A stretch of DNA of 64,000 nucleotides from Nitrobacter sp. NHB1. Lineage in GTDB: Bacteria; Pseudomonadota; Alphaproteobacteria; Rhizobiales; Xanthobacteraceae. The position numbers and the translations under genes are program-made. Every line of letters starts with the position of its first letter. Position 1 is the stretch's first letter. A model generated the notes under the pieces. It did not search any database. It was not told the DNA's origin and worked only from the letters and a program-made list of their open reading frames with translations. This document shows positions 57,536 through 64,000 of this stretch, piece by piece. The DNA lies in assembly GCF_036964665.1 (NCBI RefSeq), contig NZ_JBAMDA010000001.1, forward strand, positions 2,146,001 through 2,210,000, in the 5' to 3' direction.

Positions 57536-58483
57536 TCACGTCTCGATCCCCGCGATCGCCTTTGCGAAATCGTGCGCGGTGAACGGCGCGAGATCGTCGA
57601 CCCCCTCGCCGACGCCGATGAAATGCACCGGCAGCTTATGCTTTTCCGCCAGCGCCACCAGAATGCCGCCGCGCGCGGTGCCGTCCAGCTTGGTCATCAC
57701 GAGGCCGGTGACGCCGGCGATGCGATGAAACGCCTCGACTTGCGACAGCGCGTTCTGTCCGACGGTGGCATCGAGCACCAGCAGCACCACATGCGGGGCC
57801 GACGCGTCGACCCTGCGGATGACGCGAACCATCTTTTCGAGTTCGTTCATCAGTTCCGCCTTGTTCTGCAACCGGCCGGCAGTGTCGATCAGTAGCACGT
57901 CGCGCCTGTCGTCGCGCGCCTCCGTCAGCGCATTGAACGCAAGGCTCGCAGAATCCGATCCTTGTGCGCCCGCAACGACAGGCGATCCGGTCCGCTCGCC
58001 CCAGACCTTCAATTGATCGATCGCTGCGGCGCGAAAGGTGTCGCCGGCCGCCATCATCACCCTGCGCCCTTCGGCGGACAACTTCGCCGCGAGCTTGCCG
58101 ATAGTGGTGGTCTTGCCGGAGCCGTTGACGCCGACCACCAGGATGACGAAGGGCTTGTGCGTCTGATCGACGACCAGCGGTTTAGCCACCGACGCGAGAA
58201 CCTTTTCCACTTCGGTCGCGACGACAGCCTTCACCTCATCGGCGGAGATCGCCTTGTCGTAGCGCCCCTCGCCGACGGCCGCCGCGATCCGTTCCGCTAC
58301 CGCGGTTCCGAGATCGGCGCGCAGCAGCACGTCCTCGATGTCGTCGAGCATTGCGCGGTCGAGCTTGCGCTTGGTGACGAGATCGGCCACCGCCGTGCCG
58401 AGCGAAGTCGAGGTTCGCTTGAGGCCGCCGGACAGCCTGCGCCACCAGCTCTGTTTCGGTTTGTCGTCGGTGCTGTCGCTCAT
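57536..58483 (-). CDS. ftsY: Signal recognition particle receptor FtsY
   Basis: The SRP receptor GTPase targets ribosomes translating membrane proteins. The 315-residue protein has an N domain (SLGTAVADLVTKRKLDRAML) and a G domain with G1 GVNGSGKTTTIGKLA, DTFRAAAIDQLK, G3 DTAGR and G4 TKLDGTARGG, ending in the SRP-GTPase closing helix (GVDDLAPFTAHDFAKAI). The acidic A domain of E. coli FtsY is nearly absent, which is usual for alphaproteobacteria. It is divergent from the pseudouridine synthase gene by 52 bp. Confidence 0.95.
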   Translation of the reverse strand: MSDSTDDKPKQSWWRRLSGGLKRTSTSLGTAVADLVTKRKLDRAMLDDIEDVLLRADLGTAVAERIAAAVGEGRYDKAISADEVKAVVATEVEKVLASVAKPLVVDQTHKPFVILVVGVNGSGKTTTIGKLAAKLSAEGRRVMMAAGDTFRAAAIDQLKVWGERTGSPVVAGAQGSDSASLAFNALTEARDDRRDVLLIDTAGRLQNKAELMNELEKMVRVIRRVDASAPHVVLLVLDATVGQNALSQVEAFHRIAGVTGLVMTKLDGTARGGILVALAEKHKLPVHFIGVGEGVDDLAPFTAHDFAKAIAGIET

Positions 58484-58535
58484 TGTGGCGGTGTGTTAGC
58501 CGTTTCAACCTCCAAGCGAAAGCCTTGAACTGTTC

Positions 58536-59447
58536 ATGGATACGCCCCAACTCAGCGCCGAACAAATCCAGGCCCGCGTGCTCCACCGCGACGGGCTGAT
58601 GCTGGTGATCGACAAGCCGGCCGGCATCCCCGTGCATCGCGGCCCCAAGGGCGGCGCCAATCTCGAGGCGTCGTTCGATGCGCTGCGGTTCGGCCTGCCG
58701 CGGCCGCCGGTGCTTGCCCATCGGCTTGACCGCGACACCTCGGGCTGTCTGGTGCTCGGACGTCATCGCAAAGCAACGGCGTCGCTCGGCCTGCTGTTCA
58801 AGCACGGCAAAATTTCAAAAACCTACTGGGCCATGGTCGAGGGCGGCCCCACTGATGACGAGGGCACCATCGACATACCACTCGGACGGCTGAACCACGA
58901 ACGCGGCTGGTGGCAGAAGCCGGACCCGAACGGGCTGCCGTCGGTGACGAAATGGAAAGTGCTGGGGCGCGGTGTTTTCACTGCGCCCAGCGATCGCTTC
59001 GTCCCCTCCCTTTGTGGGGTCGAAACAAGCGAAGCTCGCCCTGAGGCGTCGGGGGCGGAGGTCAACAATTACGGCATCGCATCAGGTCACCCTCCTCCCC
59101 AGCCCTCCCCCTTAACGGAGGAGGGAGCCAGAAAGACGGGGGATATCCCAGAAAGGCTGACCTGGCTGGCGCTGGAACCGGTCACCGGCCGCACCCATCA
59201 ACTGCGCGTCCATTGTGCGGCGATGGGCTGGCCGATCGCCGGCGACAATATTTACGGAACGCAGGCAAGCTTACGCCGCCTGCGTAATGAACAATATATC
59301 CCGTGGTTCGGCGAACCCGGCCTGCAACTGCACGCGCGCGAGATCGCGATTCCCTTATCGAGAAACAAGCCGCCCGTTGTCGTCACCGCACCCGCGCCGG
59401 TGCATTTGCACGCGCGACTCAGGGCGTGCGGGTGGAGCGGGGAGTAA
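58536..59447 (+). CDS. RluA-family pseudouridine synthase with a repeat-encoded insert
   Basis: A 303-residue RNA pseudouridine synthase. The catalytic motif HRLDRDTSG (Asp 65) and the C-terminal LEPVTGRTHQLRVHCAAMGWPIAGD are conserved. Residues about 156-198 (within PSLCGVETSEARPEASG and PPPQPSPLTEEGARK) are encoded by a CCCTCCC-type palindromic repeat and split the domain between a beta strand and the TWLALEPVTGRTHQLRVH core without breaking the frame. The RNA target is unknown; members of this size modify tRNA or 23S rRNA. Confidence 0.88.
   Translation: MDTPQLSAEQIQARVLHRDGLMLVIDKPAGIPVHRGPKGGANLEASFDALRFGLPRPPVLAHRLDRDTSGCLVLGRHRKATASLGLLFKHGKISKTYWAMVEGGPTDDEGTIDIPLGRLNHERGWWQKPDPNGLPSVTKWKVLGRGVFTAPSDRFVPSLCGVETSEARPEASGAEVNNYGIASGHPPPQPSPLTEEGARKTGDIPERLTWLALEPVTGRTHQLRVHCAAMGWPIAGDNIYGTQASLRRLRNEQYIPWFGEPGLQLHAREIAIPLSRNKPPVVVTAPAPVHLHARLRACGWSGE
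59002..59127. repeat. CCCTCCC-type palindromic repeat inside the pseudouridine synthase gene
   Basis: CCCCTCCCTTTGTGGGG followed by CGAAGCTCGCCC and then CCTCCTCCCC...CCCTCCCCCTTAACGGAGGAGGG. The parts match the element in polA (1531-1629). The total insert is close to 126 bp, a multiple of three. Confidence 0.75.
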
Positions 59448-59519
59448 TTTGCGGAGAAAGAACGGCGACGCCGCCAGCATTAAACCCGGCCACTTTTTGA
59501 GCATGTGCGGCTGACCGGT

Positions 59520-59624
59520 TAGAGCCTTTCCGCTTCTGATAGAATCAGAAGCGGGGCTCTATGATTTTGATTTGACGCGTATTCTTCACGCGAACCGGTG
59601 ACCACTCCGCTCGAAAACGCTCTG
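59520..59624. repeat. Type-A interspersed repeat
   Basis: TAGAGCCTTTCCGCTTCTGA, AATCAGAAGCGGGGCTCTA, TTGACGCGTATTCTTCACGC and CCGCTCGAAAACGCTCT, in the same order as at 32592 and 38266. Confidence 0.85.
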
Positions 59625-59920
59625 GAATTATCGCGCTGCGAATCACAAGCCCAGGCGCGCGGCGAGGATCGGCTTTTGGCTTCCGGGAACCCTTCGCCAG
59701 GCGAAACCTCGACAAAATACCTTGAATCTGCCGCGTTCCTGTTCCATATGGTGTCGCGACCCTGAGAATGATCGGGTCACTGCGAGCCGCGTGTTCTGAG
59801 CCCGTTCGACGGTTTCTGGCTTGCCCTTCATCTAACCTCAATCGACGCCCCAAGCACGCGGGTGTCCGCAGACACCCTGTGGCACGCTCCGGCTGATGTG
59901 GCCGGGCGCCCAGTCGCATA
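59625..59920. other. Leader region upstream of the RhlE-type helicase
   Basis: About 300 bp without a gene. A perfect hairpin GGGTGTC-CGCA-GACACCC lies at 59860-59877, 43 bases before the helicase ATG, and may be part of a structured 5' leader. No obvious Shine-Dalgarno sequence precedes the ATG. Confidence 0.4.
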
Positions 59921-61354
59921 ATGGAAAGAAACCACCTTTTGCCCTCCTTTCAGGATTTCGGCCTTGCCGATCCCATTACACGTGCGCTCGCGGAAGAAAA
60001 CTATCTGACGCCCACGCCCATCCAGGCTCAAACCATTCCTCTTGCCCTTACCGGGCGCGACATCATCGGAATCGCCCAGACCGGCACCGGAAAGACCGCG
60101 GCCTTCGCGCTCCCGATCCTGCATCGCCTGCTGCAGAACCGCATCAAGCCACAGCCGAAGAGCTGCCGGGTGCTGGTGCTCAGCCCCACGCGCGAACTTT
60201 CGGGCCAGATCCTCGAGAGCTTCAACGCCTACGGCCGCCACCTGCGCCTGACCTCGGCTCTCGCGATCGGCGGCGTTCCGATGGGGCGTCAGGTCCGCTC
60301 GGTCATGCAAGGCGTCGAGGTCATGGTCGCCACACCGGGCCGCCTGCTCGACCTCGTTCAAAGCAACGGGTTGAAGCTCGGTCAGGTCGAATTTCTCGTG
60401 CTGGACGAAGCCGATCGTATGCTCGACATGGGCTTCATCCATGACATCCGCAAAGTCGTCGCCAAGCTGCCGGTCAAACGGCAGACGCTGTTTTTCTCGG
60501 CCACCATGCCGAAGGACATCGCGGAACTCGCCGAGCAGATGTTGCGCGATCCGGCACGCGTCGCTGTGACGCCGGTCGCCTCGACCGTGGACCGTATCGC
60601 CCAGCGCATCATCCAGGTCGATCATGCCAGCAAGCCCGCGTTTCTGGCTCAGCTTCTGAAGCAGGAACCGGTCAACCGCGCGCTGATTTTCACGCGAACC
60701 AAGCATGGCGCCGACAAGGTCGTGAAGAGCCTCGCCAAGTCCGGCATCAGGTCCGATGCGATCCACGGCAACAAATCGCAGAACCACCGCGAGCGCGTGC
60801 TGGCGGCCTTCCGGACCGGAGAGATCCGGACACTGGTTGCGACCGATATCGCGGCGCGCGGCATCGACGTCGACGGCATCAGCCACGTCGTCAACTTCGA
60901 CCTTCCGAACGTTCCCGAGACCTACGTCCATCGCATCGGCCGCACCGCGCGCGCAGGCGCCGATGGCGCCGCGATCTCGCTGGTCGCCGGAGCCGAAGAA
61001 ATGGCCTATCTCCGCGATATCGAAAAGTTGATTCGCGTGGCGCTGCCGAGAGAAGATCGCCGGACACCGGGGCAGCGCGAGGCGGCGCCGGCCCACCAGC
61101 AGCATCGCGCCGGACGCCCAGCACCCCATGGTCACGCGACCAGAGCGGGCGACGCCGCTCCCGGCGCGAAAGGTCCGCGACGCCGCAGCCGTTATGGCAA
61201 GGGGGCACCGCAAACGAACCGCCCGGAAGGCGGCCGGCACGAGCCCTCCCGTTCATCGCAGGGCGGCAAGGCCGAGGGGATGCAGGGTGTTGCCTTCCTG
61301 CACCGCCAAAGCCGGCCAGCGCGCTCGAAGCCCAATCAACGCCCTCAACGCTAG
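59921..61354 (+). CDS. rhlE: DEAD-box RNA helicase, RhlE type
   Basis: A 477-residue ATP-dependent RNA helicase. Motifs in order: Q motif YLTPTPIQAQTIP, I AQTGTGKT, Ia PTRELSGQ, Ib TPGRLLD, II LDEADRMLDMGF, III FSATMP, IV IFTRTKHG, V ATDIAARGIDVDGI and VI HRIGRTARAG. The last 100 residues form a basic Arg/Gly/Pro/Gln-rich tail (RHEPSRSSQGGK), as in RhlE proteins that unwind structured RNA in cold conditions. The TAG stop is the first three bases of an interspersed repeat. A second IF-1 and a cold-shock protein follow. Confidence 0.92.
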   Translation: MERNHLLPSFQDFGLADPITRALAEENYLTPTPIQAQTIPLALTGRDIIGIAQTGTGKTAAFALPILHRLLQNRIKPQPKSCRVLVLSPTRELSGQILESFNAYGRHLRLTSALAIGGVPMGRQVRSVMQGVEVMVATPGRLLDLVQSNGLKLGQVEFLVLDEADRMLDMGFIHDIRKVVAKLPVKRQTLFFSATMPKDIAELAEQMLRDPARVAVTPVASTVDRIAQRIIQVDHASKPAFLAQLLKQEPVNRALIFTRTKHGADKVVKSLAKSGIRSDAIHGNKSQNHRERVLAAFRTGEIRTLVATDIAARGIDVDGISHVVNFDLPNVPETYVHRIGRTARAGADGAAISLVAGAEEMAYLRDIEKLIRVALPREDRRTPGQREAAPAHQQHRAGRPAPHGHATRAGDAAPGAKGPRRRSRYGKGAPQTNRPEGGRHEPSRSSQGGKAEGMQGVAFLHRQSRPARSKPNQRPQR

Positions 61355-61457
61355 AGCACCTACCGTTCTGATGGAATCAGAACGGGCGCTCCAAGCTATT
61401 GAGTGGTCGCATTTCCTCACGGTGAACCGGTTTCCACTTCACCGGGAAATGCTCTAG
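61352..61457. repeat. Type-C interspersed repeat overlapping the rhlE stop
   Basis: TAGAGCACCTACCGTTCTGATGGAATCAGAACGGGCGCTC in outline, then GTCGCATTTCCTCACGGTGAACCGG and ACTTCACCGGGAAATGCTCTA. Its layout is like type A, with different sequences at both inner palindromes. Its TAG is the rhlE stop codon. Confidence 0.8.
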
Positions 61458-61527
61458 TGGAGTGGATTTGAGGTTCACTACCCGCCTGCTGCGGGTTCGT
61501 GATGCAAATGTTGGGACCGGACCACTG
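61457..61527. repeat. GTGGAGTGGATTTGA...GGACCACT repeat
   Basis: A short element wedged between the type-C and type-B repeats. It shares GAGTGGATTTGA with 48973 and CGGACCAC with 49128. Its ends AGTGG and CCACT are inverted. Confidence 0.55.
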
Positions 61528-61641
61528 GCGCGTATTTTCGCAAAAGTGGAGACCGGTTTTGCGATCCGAATACGCGCAAGTTATTGATTAAGAGCATTTT
61601 CTTCACGCTAACCGGTTTCCACTTAGCCGGAAAATGCTCTA
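61528..61641. repeat. Type-B interspersed repeat
   Basis: GCGCGTATTTTCGCAAAAGTGG, CGATCCGAATACGCGC, then AGAGCATTTTCTTCACGC and AGCCGGAAAATGCTCTA. With the two preceding repeats it fills the gap between rhlE and the IF-1-like gene almost completely. Confidence 0.8.
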
Positions 61642-61671
61642 GTGAAGCGCCACACCGATCCGGAGAACCAT

Positions 61672-61953
61672 ATGGCGAAAGAAGAACTGATCCAGTTCGA
61701 AGGACTGGTCACCGAAATCCTGCCCGACGCCCGCTATCGGGTGCAGCTCGATGCCGGGCACGAAATCGTGGCCTATACTGCCGGCAAGATGAAAAAGAAC
61801 CGGATCAAAACGCTGGCCGGCGATCGCGTCACCATCGAGATGTCCCCCTACGATCTCGAAAAGGGTCGCCTGATTTTCCGGCACAAGGACGAGCGCCCCA
61901 GCGGCGCACCGCGTGGCGGACCGCCGCGCGGCGGCCAGTTCCGCCGCAGGTAG
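61672..61953 (+). CDS. infA: Second translation initiation factor IF-1 (divergent, with RG-rich tail)
   Basis: A 93-residue S1/OB-fold protein: [39 protein letters not shown] and [20 protein letters not shown] match IF-1, which binds the ribosomal A site during initiation. It is about 20 residues longer than canonical IF-1, with a tail [22 protein letters not shown] in outline, rich in Arg and Gly. Many relatives carry a standard infA elsewhere, so this is probably a paralogue. ATG 61672 is chosen because it starts the family N-terminus. Position between RhlE and Csp suggests a cold or RNA-structure role. Confidence 0.85.
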   Translation: MAKEELIQFEGLVTEILPDARYRVQLDAGHEIVAYTAGKMKKNRIKTLAGDRVTIEMSPYDLEKGRLIFRHKDERPSGAPRGGPPRGGQFRRR

Positions 61954-62031
61954 CCAACGTCCGACGGTAGGACGACCGCGCGCCGATGTCGGGGCGAGGG
62001 CCGGCGGTCGCGCCGGCGGCTCCGCAGCTCA

Positions 62032-62058
62032 AAAAATCCTGCACGTCAGGATTGTTTT
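62032..62058 (+). terminator. Possible terminator after the IF-1-like gene
   Basis: AATCCTG-CACGT-CAGGATT followed by GTTTT: a short perfect stem with a weak T-run, 82 bp after the stop. Confidence 0.45.
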
Positions 62059-62221
62059 GGGACCTGCCTTCGAATAATATAGGATTTAGCGATTTTCGGC
62101 CGGACGACATTGGCTATCCACCGGTACAGCCGGTTTAGACGCTGACGACCCTTCCAAAAATCCGATCTCACCAACCCGCCGAAAGCGGGCTTCGACATAC
62201 GTATTTGAAAAGGGACTACCC

Positions 62222-62434
62222 GTGAGCATGGGAACCGTGAAGTGGTTTAACGCGACCAAGGGCTACGGCTTCATTCAACCGGACGATGGCGGCAACGACG
62301 TGTTCGTTCACGTCAGCGCCGTTGAACGCGCCGGACTTGGAACGCTGCGTGAAGGCCAGAAGATCAGCTACGAGATCGTCGCTGATCGCCGCTCTGGCAA
62401 ATCATCGGCCGACAACCTGCGGGCCGCTGGTTAA
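62222..62434 (+). CDS. Cold-shock protein, CspA family
   Basis: A 70-residue single-stranded nucleic acid chaperone. The RNA-binding motifs KGYGFIQ (RNP1) and VFVHVS (RNP2) are intact, and the length is typical. The GTG at 62222 has AAGGGA at the proper distance; the ATG two codons later (62228) is the alternative and gives the more usual MGTVKWFN start. A long 5' untranslated region (from the terminator at 62058 onward) could carry temperature-responsive structure. A type-A repeat and a terminator follow. Confidence 0.93.
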   Translation: MSMGTVKWFNATKGYGFIQPDDGGNDVFVHVSAVERAGLGTLREGQKISYEIVADRRSGKSSADNLRAAG

Positions 62435-62469
62435 ATACTATCCAGACGCTTCGTTCCGCGAAGCGCAAT

Positions 62470-62575
62470 TAGAGCGTTTTCGAGCGAAGTGGATACCGGT
62501 TCGCGTTAAGAAAACGCGTCACATCAAAATCATAGAGCCCCGCTTCTGATTCCGTCAGAAGCGAAAAGGCTCTAA
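62470..62575. repeat. Type-A interspersed repeat, reverse orientation
   Basis: TAGAGCGTTTTCGAGCGAAG, AAGAAAACGCGTCA, then TAGAGCCCCGCTTCTGATTC and GTCAGAAGCGAAAAGGCTCTA: the reverse complement of the element at 38266-38371. Confidence 0.85.
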
Positions 62576-62597
62576 GATCGAAAACAATCAGGCGACC

Positions 62598-62630
62598 AAA
62601 GGCCGTGCGTTCAGCGCGGCCTTTTGTTTT
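62598..62630 (+). terminator. Rho-independent terminator of the cold-shock gene
   Basis: AAAGGCCG, loop TGCGTTCAG, CGCGGCCTTTTGTTTT. It lies beyond the type-A repeat, so the repeat is probably transcribed as part of the csp mRNA 3' end. Confidence 0.75.
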
Positions 62631-62672
62631 GGCGCCGTCGATCTTTTTGCGCGCGACAGGCTCTGATCACCG

Positions 62673-63284
62673 TCAGTTTGTCGGGCAAGGGTTTGACGTC
62701 GGCTCGTTATAATGCACGCAGGCCAACTGACGCGGCCGCGTATAGGCGGTGTCGCTCAGCGTCACGCCGGCTTTCGCCATGACGTAGCCGACGATCGGCT
62801 GGTAGAGATAGCTGACCTCGCTGTAGATCAGGTACTGATTGGGAAGCGTTTTGTTCGACGAATCCTTGCCGATGAGGCCCGGCGGAATATCGACTGGCGA
62901 TCCCGTGCCTCGTGGCGACGACCCCTTGCTCCATTGCACCCGCGCGACCGAGGTTGCCGGATCGATGTACAGCTCCGAAATCGTGGCCTGGATGGGCGCC
63001 GACGGATAGGGCCACATGATGCCATAGCTGGCGGCGAGGAAATTGGTGATATCCGCGTCGCCGACCCCGGTGGATTGAGACGTCAGGTCGGACAACGTCT
63101 TCGCGACCAGCGTGACCTTGCGCTTGACCGCCACGCCCGACGAAACATCGATGGTCCCGAACAGCATCACCAGCATCAGCGGCACGATCATCGCAAATTC
63201 GATCGCGGCAACGCCGCGGGAATCACGCCGCAGCGCGACCGCTGAAACCCTGATGCATGACCAGATGCGGGACATCGATGTCAC
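62673..63284 (-). CDS. TadE-like pilus assembly protein
   Basis: A 203-residue membrane-anchored pseudopilin-like protein. Positively charged residues precede RRDSRGVAAIEFAMIVPLML, the TadE motif with the conserved Glu at the start of the membrane helix, then IDVSSGVAVKRKVTLVAKTL. The periplasmic remainder has cysteines near the C-terminus (QLACVHYNEPTSNPCP). TadE/TadG proteins belong to the tight-adherence (Flp pilus) system. It is five bases downstream of a second TadE-like gene; the rest of the tad locus is outside the window or elsewhere. Confidence 0.82.
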   Translation of the reverse strand: MTSMSRIWSCIRVSAVALRRDSRGVAAIEFAMIVPLMLVMLFGTIDVSSGVAVKRKVTLVAKTLSDLTSQSTGVGDADITNFLAASYGIMWPYPSAPIQATISELYIDPATSVARVQWSKGSSPRGTGSPVDIPPGLIGKDSSNKTLPNQYLIYSEVSYLYQPIVGYVMAKAGVTLSDTAYTRPRQLACVHYNEPTSNPCPTN

Positions 63285-63289
63285 ATCCT

Positions 63290-63856
63290 TCAGTTATAGG
63301 GTTCGTTCTTGAAGGCGGCCGTCGCAGCCAGCAATCGCTTGCTGCCGCTCAGGTTGGCGAGGTTGTAGCCAAGTCCCGTGACGAACAGCGGCCATTGATA
63401 GAACAGGCGGACAACGACGATAGCTCCCGGACCGCCGGGGTCGTATTTCGTGCTATCGACGAAATTATTGCCCGTGACCGGATCGGACGTGATCGGATCG
63501 GAGATCGCCACGCTCCCGAATCCGGCGGGGTAGCTCTGGACGTCGACATAAATGCCGTTCGCGCAGTCGAACAGCACGCTCACATTCGGACAGACGACGT
63601 CTTTCTTAAAGCTCGCCTTGTCGTACTTGGCGATCTGCGCCTGACCGGTCTGGATCGTGCGCGCCGAGTCCTGCAACGCGGTCTCCAGGCTCTGGCTCGC
63701 AAAGAACACCATGCCGGTCTCGATGATCGCAAACAGCAGCGCGAAGAACAGCGGTGCGACGAGAGCGAATTCCACCGCCGCGGACCCGCGCTGATTGCCG
63801 CGAAAACGCCCGGCCACCCTTGCGGCTGCGATCCTGAGGCGGGGGAATGGCGACAT
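63290..63856 (-). CDS. TadE-like pilus assembly protein
   Basis: A 188-residue protein with the TadE motif in QRGSAAVEFALVAPLFFALLF near residue 30, a membrane helix and a periplasmic domain (TGMVFFASQSLETALQDSAR) with two cysteines (VVCPNV, LFDCANG). ATG 63856 has AAGGA seven bases upstream; the GTG at 63874 lacks a ribosome site. It is first in a two-gene operon with the next TadE-like gene. Function in Flp pilus assembly is assigned by family. Confidence 0.82.
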   Translation of the reverse strand: MSPFPRLRIAAARVAGRFRGNQRGSAAVEFALVAPLFFALLFAIIETGMVFFASQSLETALQDSARTIQTGQAQIAKYDKASFKKDVVCPNVSVLFDCANGIYVDVQSYPAGFGSVAISDPITSDPVTGNNFVDSTKYDPGGPGAIVVVRLFYQWPLFVTGLGYNLANLSGSKRLLAATAAFKNEPYN

Positions 63857-64000
63857 CGCAAAATCCTTGCACACGGCGGGATTTATCTACCGTCAAGGAC
63901 TAACCGAAACTGATTGTTGAAGTGTTTCGCCCGATGGAAGCAGAATGCCCCTCGCCGTATACTAAATGTTAACCATTCGGATGGCTCAACGGCACCGTCG

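Overview
The window is a high-GC chromosomal segment of an alphaproteobacterium of the Bradyrhizobium/Rhodopseudomonas/Nitrobacter group (Nitrobacteraceae). Three things suggest this: the order pckA < hugZ-like < chvI > chvG > hprK > EIIA-Man > HPr, the combination of ku, a PE-Lig-Pol type ligD, DUF2794, DUF1223 and DUF3551 genes, and the many short palindromic intergenic repeats typical of this family. A genus such as Nitrobacter is a guess. I see no tRNA or rRNA gene, prophage, insertion sequence or CRISPR array. Nearly all genes look like ordinary chromosomal genes.

Layout. 1-330: the end of a membrane acyltransferase. 501-9540: DNA and nucleotide metabolism (polA, pyrE, the NHEJ genes ku and ligD) and arginase. 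9563-13146 (minus strand): a Tat-exported class A beta-lactamase, PEP carboxykinase and a HugZ-like haem protein. 13361-17513: the ChvI/ChvG envelope sensor and an incomplete nitrogen/carbon-type PTS. 17761-21508: lepA, mepA and an exported protein. 21686-24098: molybdate ABC transporter modABC. 24204-27963: K+/H+ antiporter, methionine aminopeptidase and radC. 28111-33549: a NitT/TauT-type ABC importer operon with a 2-hydroxyacid dehydrogenase and a double Inh-domain protein, divergent from a creatininase-family gene. 34014-39798: a two-domain porin, an FMN glutamate-synthase-like protein, a 52-residue protein and an MFS transporter. 39856-46214: PRC-barrel protein, glycogen-debranching-like enzyme, ABC exporter, glycosyltransferase and DUF3551 protein; the last two each have a perfect EcfG-type general stress promoter. 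46421-51856: exported unknowns, a candidate structured small RNA and aconitase. 52088-55063: cytochrome c maturation ccmABCD-ccmG. 55405-58483: an HhH protein, a small AT-rich islet behind ispZ, and ftsY. 58536-62434: pseudouridine synthase, RhlE-type helicase, a second IF-1 and a cold-shock protein. 62673-63856: two TadE-like pilus proteins.

The least expected observations are these: PolA has lost the catalytic carboxylates of its proofreading domain; short palindromic repeats have been absorbed in frame into polA and a pseudouridine synthase gene, and abut or supply the TAG stop codons of three other genes; an unannotated structured RNA with its own terminator lies at about 47817-47942; a long hairpin encloses the lepA start site; and a translationally coupled, AT-rich set of three small genes sits behind ispZ. 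I found no complete new multi-gene system. The small RNA, the stress-promoter pair and the islet are the best candidates for undescribed biology. All family assignments come from reading the sequence and motifs by eye; no database search was run.
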